Assembly: GCA_011947345.1 (NCBI GenBank)
Contig: JAAVTG010000606.1
Coordinates: 1 to 64,000, forward strand
Reading direction: 5' to 3'
DNA from: Phytophthora quininea
Taxonomy: Eukaryota > Oomycota > Peronosporomycetes > Peronosporales > Peronosporaceae
DNA: 64,000 nt
Under the pieces are notes generated by a model. That model made no database searches, was not told the DNA's origin, and worked only from the letters and a program-made list of their open reading frames with translations. The position numbers were made by a program, and so were the translations under genes. Shown here piece by piece: positions 12,501 to 24,470 of the stretch. The stretch's first letter is position 1. Each line of letters begins with the position of its first letter.

Positions 12501-15500
12501 GTTCCACAAGCTGGATGAGAGTCTGGAGAAGCTGGCGGTGCTGTCGTACGGCATTTCAGTGACGACGATGGAGGAGGTGTTCATCAAGGTGGCCGAGGAG
12601 TCCGACGAGGAGCAGCAGCACACGCTGCAGAACCGAGTGAAGCAACACGTCGTAGCTCCGCAAGACAGCCTCCCCATTGTCGGCGACAAGGCGGCGGAGA
12701 ATTGCTACTACGGGCTTGATCGACAAGGAAGTTCGTTGCCGGTGGGCGGTCTGCACTCGGTGTTCGTCACGCAACTGATGGCGATGATCCAGAAGCGGTT
12801 CCGCATGGCCAGGAGGGACAAGAAATTGTTCGGGGTGGGCTTGCTGCTGCCGGTGGTGTGGCTCATCTTCGGTTTGTCCATCCTGAAGGCTGCTGGGATC
12901 ACGGACAACGACCCGTTCATGGCGCTGACGTTGTCCAAGTTGAATTCCCAAGCTGGCGAAGTGCTGCTACCAAGTTTCTGTGAGCAGAGCTCCGGCCAGT
13001 GGTGCGAGACTGCGCTGGGCAGCGACTACTTCTCCGGCGCATCCATCGTGACGCTCAGCCAGAGTGATATCGGCAACCCGCCGTACTCGAGCGACTCGCC
13101 TACCGTCTTCGACGTCGTCTACAACGACCCGACCATCAACGCGACCGACGCGACAGGCTACCAGCTCAGACTGAGCGAGAAGATTTTCAGTCGAGCGTAC
13201 ACCGAAGAGATCGCGGACCAGTTCGGTGGATACCTCATCCACGCAGACGTGGACAACAACGTCTTCGGCTACAACGTGCTCATCAACACGACGCTGACGC
13301 ACGGCTCAATTATTTTCAAGGCGTTCATGGACCAGTCGCTCTTTCGCCTCATGACCACCCAGCACGACTCGAGCATCGGACCCTCCTCGCTGAGCTTGAC
13401 GGTGAATGATCATCCGTTGCCTCTTACCGCTGAAAACACCGCGCTCTTCTCGGCGTACATCTCCTTCGCTGCCGTGCTGTTCATCGTGATCTCCTTCTCT
13501 TACTATCCGGCATCCATTGTGGTGATGCTGGTCCGAGAGAGGTCTCCAGACCACAACTCCAAGCACCAGCAACTGGTATCCGGCGCTAACATCAACGCGT
13601 TCTGGACTGCGAACTTCATTTGGGACTATTCCGTCTACCTGATCCCCGCCGTCATCGCGCTGGCCTTGTTCCAGGCCTTCGACGTGAGCGCGCTAACAGG
13701 ATCCAGCTCGTGTCAAACGTGCACCGACTCGACGTTCATTGCCGTGATCGTGCTGGTGCTGCTGTTTGGGCTGGCGATTTGTCCCCACGCGTACTGCTGG
13801 TCGTACGTGTTTACCGATCCGGCGTCTTCGCAGACGTACATGATCCTCATCAACTTCGTGCTGGGGCTCGCTCTGATGATCCTTTCTTTTGTGATGCAAG
13901 TCATCAACAGTACGGAGAGTGTGGATGATGTGCTGCAGTTCATTTGGCGCTTTTCTCCGCTGTTTTGTCTTGGCCGAGGCTTGCTGAACTTAACACTTGT
14001 GGAGATCACACATATTGTTGCAGATGAAGCGAACAAAGACCTTTCGAAGGACCCATTCGCGCTGGATAATACCGGGTACGAGATCATCTACTTGATCTTG
14101 GACGCGGTCATCTACTTCGCTCTCGCCGTGGCCATCGACTACGGTTTGACGTTCCCGAAGATCAAAGCCTCGATGTCCAAAGACCCTGACATCCCAGTGG
14201 AGCATGGCGAGATTGATGAAGACGTCGGAGCTGAAGCGGAGCGCGTCCTGAACGGCGGAGCTGACAACGACATGATCAAGCTGCAAAACCTCCGCAAGGT
14301 CTACCCCAAGGGAGAGAAGGTGGCTGTGCAGGACCTGTCGTTCGGTCTCAAGCAGGGCGAGTGCTTCGGCTTCCTCGGAATCAACGGCGCTGGCAAGACC
14401 ACGACGATGAAGATGCTGACGGGTGATATCGTGCCGACTTCCGGCAGGGCGACCCTCAGCGGCTTCGACATCATGACGCAGCAAGTGGAAGTCCGGCGGC
14501 AGATCGGATACTGTCCGCAGTTCGACGCGCTGATCGATCTCTTGACGGTTCGCGAGCACCTGGAGCTGTTTGCCAAAATCAAGGGCGTCTCGAGTGCGGA
14601 TCTGGACGACGTGGTGCGTCAGAAGATGGAGCAATTGAACCTGACGACGTTCGAAAACAAACTGGCGGGCAGTTTGAGCGGCGGCAACAAGCGCAAGCTG
14701 TCGGTAGCCATCGCGATGATCGGCGGGCCGAAGATCCTGTTCCTCGACGAGCCGTCCACCGGCATGGACCCGGTCTCGAGACGGTTCATGTGGGACGTCA
14801 TCTCGGAGATCTCGACGTACAACAAGGAGTCGACGGTGGTGCTGACGACGCACAGCATGGAGGAGTGCGAGGCGCTGTGCACGCGCGTCGGCATCATGGT
14901 CGGTGGCGAGCTCAAGTGTCTCGGCAGCGTGCAGCACCTGAAGAACCGCTTCGGCGACGGTCTCATGTTCGACGCCAAGCTGCAGACGCCGTCAGCGGAA
15001 GACGTGGCAGCGCTTGCGTCGCGCTATTTCGACTCGCCTGACACTCGCATCGGCAAAGGCGAGCTCGAGGAGAAGTGCCGACTGCTGGGCAACGTCTCGT
15101 GGTTCGAGAAGATCGACAACACGCACCCGACCGGACACACGATCGCCAACCTGGCCAAGCGCGACGGGTACGTCTTGGCGAGCAGCTTTGCCGCGTGGTG
15201 GATCACCGAGACCCAGTTCGAGAACGTGGCGGCGTTCCTGAAGGAGAACTTTGGGTCGATCGAGGTGCTGGAGCGGCGCCACGACTCGTGCTGGTTCAAG
15301 ATCTTCGACCAGCAGGACCGCAACGTCGACCTGCGTCTATCGCATGTGTTCGACCTGGTGGAGAACGCCAAGACGCAGCTGTCGATCCGCGAGTACAGCG
15401 TCTCGCAGACCACGTTGGAGCAGATCTTCAACGCCTTCGCCAGCCAGCAGGACGTGGTCAAGTCGGCGACCAGCACTCCGACCAACACCAGCACTCCGAC

Positions 15501-15531
15501 CAACACCAGCACCCCGTCTTCGGCACCCTAG
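9566..15531 (+). CDS. ABCA-type ABC transporter, copy 2 (frameshifted)
   Basis: Second ABCA-type transporter, about 1,990 codons, inverted relative to copy 1. The domain order is the same: TM1, extracellular loop, TM bundle, NBD1, second TM bundle, NBD2. From 11719 to 15531 the frame is open for 1,270 codons. Upstream, one- or two-base losses break the frame near 9858, 9897, 10425, 11058 and 11709; copy 1 has the longer homopolymer at several of these places. NBD1 Walker A reads GHNRAGKTT, so the second P-loop glycine is arginine; copy 1 has GHNGAGKTT. Walker B, signature and H-loop motifs are intact. NBD2 is canonical. The C terminus carries a TSTPTN tandem repeat missing from copy 1. The start at 9566 (MERLLP) is the first ATG and matches copy 1. 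Confidence 0.85.
9590..15450. repeat. Right arm of large inverted duplication
   Basis: Partner of the left arm at about 100-5945 in opposite orientation, separated by about 3.6 kb holding the AP-4 beta gene. The sequences diverge outside the coding region on both sides. Confidence 0.9.
15468..15513 (+). repeat. 18-bp tandem repeat in transporter C terminus
   Basis: A unit of about 18 bp (ACCAGCACTCCGACCAAC) occurs about two and a half times and encodes TSTPTN repeats at the end of ABC copy 2. Copy 1 lacks it. Confidence 0.8.
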
Positions 15532-15623
15532 GTCGCTAAAAACTTTATAGATTTTTTCATCCAATCATATCGTTTGGCGCCAAGAACTTTAAAATCCTCG
15601 GGAAACAAGAATCCTGCTGGCCA

Positions 15624-16382
15624 ATGCATCGCACACTTCGATTCGCGTACAAGTTCCGAGCTCGCTTCCTGTCCGTTGCAATGACTTCCAAGCGTAGCCG
15701 CCCCGCTCCGATCCTCCGCGTCAAGAAGATCACTCCTCAAGCCATTTTGCCCACTCGCGGCTCCAGTCTGGCTGCCGGCTTGGACTTGTCTGCTGCATAC
15801 GACGGTGTCATCCCTGCAGGAGGCAAGGGACTGATCAAGACGGACCTGATGGTGGCTCTGCCCGACGGCTGCTACGCCCGAGTGGCGCCTCGCTCTGGTC
15901 TGGCCTACAAGAAGTTCATCGACACTGGCGCAGGCGTCATCGACGCCGACTACCGCGGCAACGTTGGCGTCATCCTGTTCAATCACTCCACAGAGGACTT
16001 TGACGTTAAGCGAGGCGACCGCATCGCCCAGTTGATCCTCGAGAAAATCGAGTATCCTCAGGTGCAGGAGGTAGACGAGATTGAGGAGACGGAGCGTGGC
16101 GCGGGAGGCTTTGGCTCTACGGGAGTGGACCAGCCTGTCGCCAAGCGCCAGCATGTGGAGACGGAGGGGCTCGAGGACGTTGAGTTCGATGCTGCCTTTA
16201 ATGCTCTGGACAAGTTGACGGAGAAGAAGGTGGTGGACGGAGAGACTCGGTTGAAGATAAAGAAGAACTTGTTCACGGCTGGGGAGAGGCAGTTCAAGCT
16301 GCTGAACAAGGCGCTGGAGCAGTATCTGGCGGATGACGATGATAACAAGATTAACGAGTGGATCAACGCCTTCCTCAACTGA
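15624..16382 (+). CDS. DUT: dUTPase with C-terminal extension
   Basis: Trimeric-type dUTP diphosphatase, which hydrolyses dUTP to dUMP and pyrophosphate and keeps uracil out of DNA. All five family motifs are visible in order: [41 protein letters not shown] and the glycine-rich [10 protein letters not shown] basic, hydroxylated N terminus (MHRTLRF...RARFLSVAM) could be a mitochondrial targeting peptide, with an internal ATG (MTSKRSRP) at 15681 offering a nuclear/cytosolic form. Unusually, about 85 residues follow motif V, which is normally near the end of the protein. This tail is charged, helical-looking and ends EWINAFLN; I do not recognise it. The frame is uninterrupted. Confidence 0.9.
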   Translation: MHRTLRFAYKFRARFLSVAMTSKRSRPAPILRVKKITPQAILPTRGSSLAAGLDLSAAYDGVIPAGGKGLIKTDLMVALPDGCYARVAPRSGLAYKKFIDTGAGVIDADYRGNVGVILFNHSTEDFDVKRGDRIAQLILEKIEYPQVQEVDEIEETERGAGGFGSTGVDQPVAKRQHVETEGLEDVEFDAAFNALDKLTEKKVVDGETRLKIKKNLFTAGERQFKLLNKALEQYLADDDDNKINEWINAFLN

Positions 16383-16482
16383 GCAAAGAGATCGAACCCC
16401 ACACTGCATTTCCAAGACAACGGATTCATGTTGCGTTAAATTCCTTGAGAATAAATATATTCACTAGACCGTAAAGTTCAGC

Positions 16483-18651
16483 CTACAGCCGGGAACTGGT
16501 GGCAGGGAACCCCTTCAGTAGACCGTCTAGAGACAGTCGGTCTTCCGGGCGTGCAGCTAGCATCCCTTCTACGAGCTGCGTGTACTTATCGTCCATTTTT
16601 CCCTCCTTGAGCTCATCGACGATCTCTTCGACTGAAAAACAAACAACATTAGTTTATGGCTACATTAGCGGTGTGAGCAGCTTGTGCTCACCTGGACGAG
16701 TGGCCACCCGTGGTTCAGGATTTCCCGTGAGCATCGCGACGACCAGCGCGCCAAGAGACCAAATGTCCGCTTTCGCATCGTAGCTCACCGCTTCGCCAAG
16801 GAAATACTTTCGCACTTCAGGAGCCATAAATGCTAACGTCCCTGCTGCATGATGCGTCAGGAGGTCGGATTCTAGGTATGTGGAGACCCCAAAGTCGGCA
16901 ATTTTCGTTGTCCCGTCGCTCTGTAGGAAACAAGAACGGTAGAGTCGAGCCTTATACGATTTACAGCCTTTTCATAAAGATCCTCACCGTCAAAAGTACG
17001 TTTCCTGGCTTCAAGTCTCGATGGACAATCCCATGGCGATGAAGTTCCTTCAATCCCAAGCATAACTGGCGGAACATTGCGTCGAAAGCAGCCCCTCCAA
17101 TCGACCCTGAATACAAGGAATACAATGAGTAATCTAGCCCACAAAGTAGTATTTCTACAGGGTCGCACCTTTGTTTCCAATAAGTCACGCAGATCTCCGT
17201 TATCGCAGTATTCCATCTCGATGTAGGCGAAATGGCGATGGCCAATCTCCTCAATGAAGTACTGGAGAATCTTCACCACGTGGGGTTTCGCACACGAGAC
17301 AAAATGTTGATCTCGTTCGCTGCCTCTGGTAGTTTGTCGCTTTCCTTGAGCACCGTCAGCTTTCCCTTTCGATTCTCGACCAGCATCACCTCGGCAAAGT
17401 TGCCAACGCCCAATGTCCGTACAAATTTAAACTTCAGCAGCTTGGAAGGCGTCTCTAGTCCCTGTATACGTTTGGCCCACCTCTCAGCACCTTTTTCCAT
17501 TGTGACGCCACCTTTAGCAGTCTTTTTGGACAAGTCGGCAAACCCGTCCATCAATAACTCGTCCCTTTCGTCTGGCAGTACCTCCGCAACAAGCCTCTTT
17601 GCTTCCTCAACTGCGTCGTCTTTCTTCTGTCGAGTTTTCGACGTCTTTTTGCCGGTAGGGACGAATCGACCCGCAATAAAGGACAGCGCTGCAAGCACGC
17701 CGCCCTGCTTCCAGGCTTTGGTCAACGACGTCGAATCCGCAGATTTCTCCTGCTGAGCCTCCAACTCCGAGATCGTCCGCGCCGTGAACGGCTCCATCCT
17801 CAAGATATAGTTCGTAAACACGACCGCTTCCACTGCGACCATATCGTTGCACCTTGCACACTCTAGAAAGCACGTCCGGTTGTGCTCTACATGCTTGATC
17901 GTGCGTGAGGCCACGCACTTGGCACAGACTGGATGTCCGCAGCACAATTGCACTCTAGGCGACTGTCGCAGTCTAAAACATCGACTGCAATCGTACAAGT
18001 TCGACACGTTTGGCGCGATCTCGTACGTCACCGCAGGAGCCACTCCTGGAGCTTGGAAAACGGGCGGAACCATCGCCGTCTTGGCTACAAACCCTAGTAG
18101 CGGTCTGGACGGTAGTCCGCGACTTGGAAACGGCACGTGATCCAGCGGATGGCCGCCGATCTTCACTGCAGAGTACACCAGCACCTCTGGTTTGGGGGCT
18201 GCAAAAGACAGTGACGTTCTGGCCTGGGAAGACCCTGGAACTACAGAAGCTGGGCTTGCCAGCACGGATCCTAAAGCGCTCCAAACCGCGGTCTTGATGG
18301 GGCCGTGGGCCTGCCAGTCTGCGTTGAACGGCCGGCGATGGTCCAGTGTATGGCCACCGATCTTGGTCTCTGTGACGCCTTTGACCTCTTGGGGGTCGTA
18401 GGAGAAGAGATTGACGCAGCGTGGAGACGAGAACTTGCTGGGTTTGTGTTCTAAAGAGAGCGAGGGCTTGGAGACGGTCTGCAGCTCGCGGTTGGCGGGG
18501 GTAGCGACAGAGAAGACTCGTCCTCGACGTCGACTTGCTCCTCTTCGGCGTCGTCGCCCTCCTGCACCACCGTGGCCCCCTTGTCGCGCCGCACGAGTCG
18601 CTGCATCGTCCTGGTCAATGCAGCATACAACCCTTGGAGTTCTGAATTCAA
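16483..18651 (-). CDS. Protein kinase with N-terminal RING-like zinc cluster
   Basis: Serine/threonine-type kinase. An N-terminal region with two related segments (KIGGHTLDH and KIGGHPLDH) is followed by a RING-like cysteine cluster (CSRC, CCGHPVCAKC, CARC), a linker, and a kinase domain with LGVGNFAEV glycine loop, VLKE lysine, HRDLKPGNVLL catalytic loop, DFGVS and APE. The essential catalytic residues are all present. Short introns interrupt the kinase domain at about 16633-16690, 16925-16985 and 17105-17168. The frame breaks near 18480 and 17280. The end is the TAG at 16483-16485 after SSRL. RING plus kinase suggests a ubiquitin-linked signalling role, but the cysteine spacing is not a textbook RING. 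Confidence 0.7.
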
Positions 18652-21473
18652 GGTTGACTCAACAGATGGGGCGAAGACGAGTCTGTGATTGGTGGAAATA
18701 GAAATCTATCTATGCAAGATGAAATAGTAGAAAACAAAACAGCTGTTTTCATAAATGAAATAACGAGCAACAGCGCTTGTTATATAATCCCATTCAAACG
18801 CGATAGTTAATAATAAACGCGGTTTAGATATATCCAAGCAGACACTCATTGCTGCCAAGGAATCGTAAAATCACTTTAACGAGGAATCAGGTGACAGAAG
18901 GCTAGGGATTACATTTGTAGAAGCTTACCGATGTCAAGATACTGAATGAACTGAATCCCCCCACTGTCGAGGAACGATATAAACGTGAGCGTCTTTCAAC
19001 TCACGAAATAGACCGGTATGGAATCAACACCGTCAATGCACCACAGCAAGCAGAACGGCGACCACGACACCTTCGAGAACGACGGCAATGCCGCAACGTA
19101 TCCGTGCTGCTCATGGCTTTGGCAAGCTAGGAACAGTCGTACAACCGGCTACTGAGTATAGCAACTCGATTTCTTAAGCCCGCGTTACAGACAGTAACGT
19201 GGCAGTTGCGCGAAGCGGCAGGGAACCTACGAATGACGGTTGGGGTTAGGAACAATCTAGCCGACCTTGATCCACAAATCACAAGTAACGCCTAAGCAAT
19301 CAAGTCAACATGAAGTAGAAGACACACATCACTGAACCTATCGGTCAGCGGTACAAGGCTCCCATGTAATGCTGAACCTGTATGGCGAGGGCATCCACGT
19401 GACGTACATGATCGCTAAAATACCAGAGGCCTCGCATAACGGATACAACTACGGCATAAAATACAATGTCCCATACCCAAGTGATCGAAGTTGATTCTGA
19501 AGAAGAAGACAGCAGCATCCCTATTGCAGAATGAGCCAAGGCAAACGTGGAAAGCAAACTCGGACATGACCCAGTTTAACACATCTGCCTACTGATTTGC
19601 CAATGTAGGTTTGTGTGTTCGCTGTGTGTTTCAGGAGATAGATGTCGACATCACCATCCAATCCGAATAGTACGTGCGAATGGTCGAGGACCAAGCGCTT
19701 TCGCGTGACAAGTATTAAGTTTTATTTCATCTAGTATTCACACCAGATGGTCCAGTTTAATTTCACTAAAATGCCAACATTATCGTCCATAACACAAAAG
19801 TTGGAGTCTGTTGCCACTAGTGGGATCAAAACCCTTTGTGGCGGTGTTATGATCGCCACTATCGATGGTACTACCAAAATCCTCAATCCTCAGGAGAAAC
19901 AGAACAAACGCCTGCGCGTCTTCAAGGATCCATCGAGTGTTTTATAACCCAGGCACTTTAGGTGCAAAAGCATTCTGGGTCACGCTCTTGATGCTTGTCC
20001 TAAGTTAGTTTTCCTTAAGAGTGTGAACGAGCTTGTAGGACTTCTTTGTCGACGTACATCCGCGTTTAGTTCGCCAACAGCACGGGATATCGACATTTTG
20101 GAACAACATGGTGGTAGATTTGTCACGATCGGCCTCAACATGTTGAAGTATCTACACAGGTGAAGTTCATCGATGACCCAGACAGCTCTCTAGGGTCAGT
20201 GAGTTCTGTCTCAGTCACTGAGGCAATCAGCTCTGCTCGAAGGAATCGTGACAATAAAACACCGTTACCTGCCGTACATGCATAAAACACGGTAGTGGAA
20301 AAGACTACTCTGCGAAAGGATATTCAAATGCGTCTCGGTCGAAAGAAAGTGGTTGGTGCACGTAACTCTTCTCAAATCATACAAGCTGATAGCTACGTAC
20401 GATAATCAGCACCGTGTAGAGTGTATGGAGAGCCATTGACAGGACAAATCAGGCCTTTATGACCGCTGATGCGGTCTGTCGTGTCGTACTAGACAGCACA
20501 TGCAACATGGTTATGGAGTTGTCGATTCTCAATTTGAGCAAGTAAGAATTATAACATAAACTATTTTGTAACATAACTTTCATGAATGCGACGAGATCGC
20601 TGATAAATGGGGTATTGGGCTTAGCCTTTCAGGGTTTTGCATATTTGAAGGCCCCTTGATAAAGTGAATTTATGTTATTATGCCTATCACATAATATGTA
20701 CTCTGATTGACTATACGATTCTAATTGGTATGGTTCAATTTTTAATTTTCTCAAACCAGCACTGGGTTCGTGAGTCAAGTACAGGTTTTTGGCCTGAATG
20801 GATAAATCGAAGGGAATAACCATTATAACAGATTGATATTCGCGTTGTTCATGCTTCAATCTGCCATTTTCTTCGTCTGATATAAGGTTAAAACCAACTT
20901 TGCTCTCCCGATTGACTAATTTAAAATACATAAAGTAACTAAAAATTCACAGTCGGGTAACGTTTTTATGGATCATGTAATTATCACAAAATATTATAAG
21001 AGGTTTATTCAGCTGGGGCGGATAACTGTTAGCTAAAACAGCCAAATTCGTTAACTTTAGCAATTTTTATGCCGCTAGCGAAAGGCACTTATTATTATCA
21101 GTTTTGTGCAGTTTGTTTAACTGTGATCGAATTGTTGTCGTAACGGTTTGTTTTGATGCACGGATCGTGTTATTGATAATACTGTGGCTATGTGAATCTC
21201 CTTTCATGTTAAGTCTCCTTCACGAGCCGTTCACTCGAGTTGAATGACCCCACACATCTACATGCAATGGGTCGTAAAATCAATGAACACTTTTAAAGCA
21301 GCAGCGGGTGTTGTCACGTTATAATAATAATAATAAACTATACAAGGGTAGCAGCGCAATAAAAATTACGATCACCACAAATGGAAAACATAACAATAAA
21401 CCGCGGAGGGTGCTTTTTTGTACTGGCGTAATGTTTGACGTTTGGGCAGCGCTCACATCGCAGTAGTGTGTCG
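18652..21473. other. AT-rich gene-poor region, no supported gene
   Basis: About 2.8 kb of AT-rich sequence with many stop codons. The longest open frames (for example 19747-19947 plus and 20629-20931 minus) have no motif I recognise. It probably holds decayed transposon sequence. Confidence 0.4.
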
Positions 21474-21689
21474 TACACTCCGCGCCAAGATGATACGAAC
21501 ACCCACTTTTTACACTCTAGCGGAGTCAATTTTACGATTTTCGCCACGCTATTTAGATATGTTCCTTACACTACAAAAACACACCACAGACTTGTTTTAA
21601 CGACCGCGAAAGATCGGTTTACGGTAGGGCTACCATACAATTGACCACTTTGACCATCGCGACTAATATTCGAACACCCACTTAACTAT
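21474..21689 (+). repeat. Left terminal inverted repeat of Tc1 element
   Basis: This 216-bp arm matches the reverse complement of 22815-23030 with only one mismatch noticed (T/C near 21536). It contains two copies of a putative transposase-binding motif. Confidence 0.9.
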
Positions 21690-21737
21690 ACTAAGACCAA
21701 GTCAAAAGAATGATTGTACGATTTAAGCTAGTGCGTC

Positions 21738-22803
21738 GTGTCCAGTGATTCTACTGCGCTGTGTTTGCCGTCGAGGGCAGACACCATTCTGCATTCGATG
21801 GGGATAGGACCACCGCTGACTGACATTGAATGTGGTCGCATTCTAGGCCTCCATGAGGCAGGCTTCGGCCTCAGGCAGGTAGCGCGCCGAGTAAAGCGCT
21901 CTCCGGCCGCTGTTCGTCGCGTGCTGCGTGCACCCCCAAGGAGCGCAAGAAGCCAGGTCCATCCGCCTCGCTTTCCGACCGTGAACTCAGGCTGCTGATT
22001 CGGACTGCGGTGAAAGGACAGCTCTCGGCCAGCCAGCTCAAGGAAGAGCTGAAGCTGTCGACGTCGGTGCGCACCGTGCAACGGGTGCTTGCTGGCGTCG
22101 ATTGGCTTGTATACACGAAGATGGACAATACCCTGTCCTTGTCTGTGGAGGACAAGAAGGCTAGGGAGGGCTGGGCATGGGATATGCTGCTGTCGGAGGA
22201 CCCCGTGCGGTCCTGGGACGCCATTGTTTTCTCAGATGAGAAGAAGTGGAATCTTGACGGGCCGGACGGGTTCCAGAACTACTGGCGCGACTTGCGCCGT
22301 CCTCCGCGCCAGACCAAGCGCCGCCAAGCCGGTGGAGGGTCTGTTATGGTGTCGGCGGGCATTAGCGCCGCCGGCAAGACCAAGCTGGCGGTCCTTCACG
22401 GTAAGCAGAACTCGGACGACTACGTGAACACCTTGTCCGAGTTCTTCTTGCCGTTTGGCCACTTGCGCTATGGCATTGACTTCACGTTTCAGCAGGACGG
22501 AGCGTCCATCCATCGCTCCGCTAGAACCAAGGTTTTTTTAACGAGCAAGGGCTACGTGTGCTTCCGTGGCCAGCACGTTCTCCTGACCTAAATCCCATAC
22601 AAAATCTATGGTCGATTATGACTCGCCATGAGTACGCCAACGGAAAACAGTACACTACTCTTGGAGAGTTGGCAACGGCCCTCTACGAAGCATGGGATGC
22701 AATTGCAGATTCGGAGATTACCAATTTGATCAAGTCCATGCCACGTCGGTGCGAGGAATGCATTAAAAACGCGGAAACAAGACCCACTATTGATGCCGCT
22801 TAA
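21738..22803 (+). pseudogene. Tc1-type transposase, frameshifted, catalytic Glu changed
   Basis: Helix-turn-helix N terminus (LTDIECGRILGLHEAGFG, VARRVKRS) followed by a DDE domain. The first aspartate is in FSDEKKWNLDGPDG, the second in FQQDGASIHRS. The third acidic residue of the DD34E triad, normally in NPIENLW, is glutamine here (SPDLNPIQNLW). The frame breaks near 21990 and 22555. The E-to-Q change is a single substitution that would abolish cleavage, independent of any indel error. Confidence 0.85.
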
Positions 22804-22814
22804 ATCTCACAATC

Positions 22815-23030
22815 ATAGTTAAGTGGGTGTTCGAATATTAGTCGCGATGGTCAAAGTGGTCAATTGTATGGTAGCCCTACCGTAAACCGATCTTTCGCGG
22901 TCGTTAAAACAAGTCTGTGGTGTGTTTTTGTAGTGTAAGGAACATATCTAAATAGCGTGGCGAAAATCGTAAAATTGGCTCCGCTAGAGTGTAAAAAGTG
23001 GGTGTTCGTATCATCTTGGCGCGGAGTGTA
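22815..23030 (-). repeat. Right terminal inverted repeat of Tc1 element
   Basis: Inverted partner of 21474-21689, the same length, ending at the right TA. Confidence 0.9.
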
Positions 23031-23943
23031 GTACACGATCGTTTCGTCAACGTTGTGGATTATCTGGATTTCATTATCCTATAATGCATATATTATTGTA
23101 TTTTAAAACTAGTATCTGTATGTGGTAGAAATAAATCGGCACAATTACCATCATCATTCAAATCATGCCCATGTTAAGCCTTGAACCCGTGTGTGGTGAC
23201 ACACGAAAAGGCGAAAGGTAATATCATTTCAAGTAACATTATACAAGGTCCGCCATCCATCTCTTCGCGGTTCATGCGATATTCGTGGATTAGATGGTGT
23301 CCGGTTTGGTCTCCACTTCGATTGAGGCTAGTGGTAAGCGAATTTGTTTCGCAGAAGAAATCATCAAAGTGGATACTGATTCTTACGACGGACATTATAA
23401 AATCATGGAGACAGTAATTTTGCGCAAAGCTATAGCAAGCGATCGTAGCTTAATGCTGAAGGGATATTGAGTGACGGTAGCACCGTTATCGCAACAAAAT
23501 TCTTTTTGCTGTGTGATGTTACTGTTCCAATCGGCTATTAATCTCTGCATAGACTGCTGGGGGGTATTCACGACGCATTCAGTCCATTTCTAATGGCGAT
23601 AAGAACCTATCCATAGACATCGCCTTAACAAAGAAACGCATTCCGGGATCCCGCAGACGATGTAGGAATACCAGAAACTCCTTTCCATGAAATAACTTCA
23701 GTCAAATCGTGCTGTTCTCAATGTGACCGTGATGGGACTTCTGTAGAGAAGAAGATTGTGTCGTCGTGTAATTAGAAGTCTCAATTTACGTGTTTATAGA
23801 GCTTTCGCCGTGACAAGAAATGGGGGCTCACGATAATGGTCATGGTCCTGCCGGAAATGCACCGGGGTTACGATTTAAGCATACTAATATTTGCTCATTC
23901 CTTAGAATTACTACAACCAGCCTGCACATGAAATGGCCAACAC
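23031..23943. other. No gene seen
   Basis: AT-rich sequence with short frames only; no recognisable motif on either strand. Confidence 0.4.
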
Positions 23944-24470
23944 TTAGCTTCGGCGGAAGAACCACGACCGCCATATGTACTCGTCTAGGTACCCGTCTAG
24001 TCGGTCTTTGATTAAACGGCGTATAGATTTAATATGTCGTTTGGTTCTTGTTTCCCACTGTCCTTCGATCGTGTTGGATTGAGTTCCGGTGTTCGGATCG
24101 ACAGAGTTCTTTGTATGGTTGACCCAGCAATGCGAGTAGCGCATATCATGTGTCTTCGTAGTGACCAATTGTTTTCTAAGGTATGCCACTTGCTGCCGCG
24201 CTCACATACGTTGGTAGCAAACATATATGACATAATGTGGGTGCTAAAATAGTTAGTATTAAATTATAAAAAGTATCACCAGAAACTTACTGAGGTTTTA
24301 TGAAGCGCTTGATGATAGGCAACACAGTTTCTTTAGTTTGCTTGTCGTAAACAACACGACGGAACCACCACCGATCTGGTTCTCTCTCCTCGCAGTGTCG
24401 GCTCGTGCTGTATTTTCTCTTCATTGCTAAACTTATCTTCTCGATCTCTGCATTTGGCCATCTCATTTGA
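23944..24470 (-). pseudogene. Merlin (IS1595/ISXO2-type) transposase fragment
   Basis: On the minus strand a frame reading VYDKQTKETVLPIIKRF is followed by a candidate intron (24244-24290, GTAAGT to TTTTAG with a TACTAAC branch-like box), then HCWVNHTKNSVDP, NTIEGQWE and LDGYLDEYIWR. These are hallmarks of the ISXO2-like DDE domain of eukaryotic Merlin transposons. A frameshift lies near 24130. Only the C-terminal half is visible and the first aspartate is not identifiable, so this looks like a dead fragment. Confidence 0.7.

Larger units (their letters stand above)
21474..23030 (+). mobile_element. Tc1/mariner-type DNA transposon
   Basis: Complete-looking element of about 1.56 kb including flanking TA dinucleotides at 21474-21475 and 23029-23030, the expected target duplication. 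It has terminal inverted repeats of about 216 bp and one transposase gene. The 13-base motif CGAACACCCACTT occurs near both the outer and the inner end of each repeat (21496, 21671, and inverted at 22821 and 22996), the IR/DR arrangement of Sleeping Beauty-like Tc1 elements. The near-perfect repeats suggest a young insertion, yet the transposase is damaged. Confidence 0.9.

Noticed and set aside
19747..19947. 66-codon frame in the AT-rich island
   Set aside because: No motif, no neighbour or splice context; not reported as a gene.
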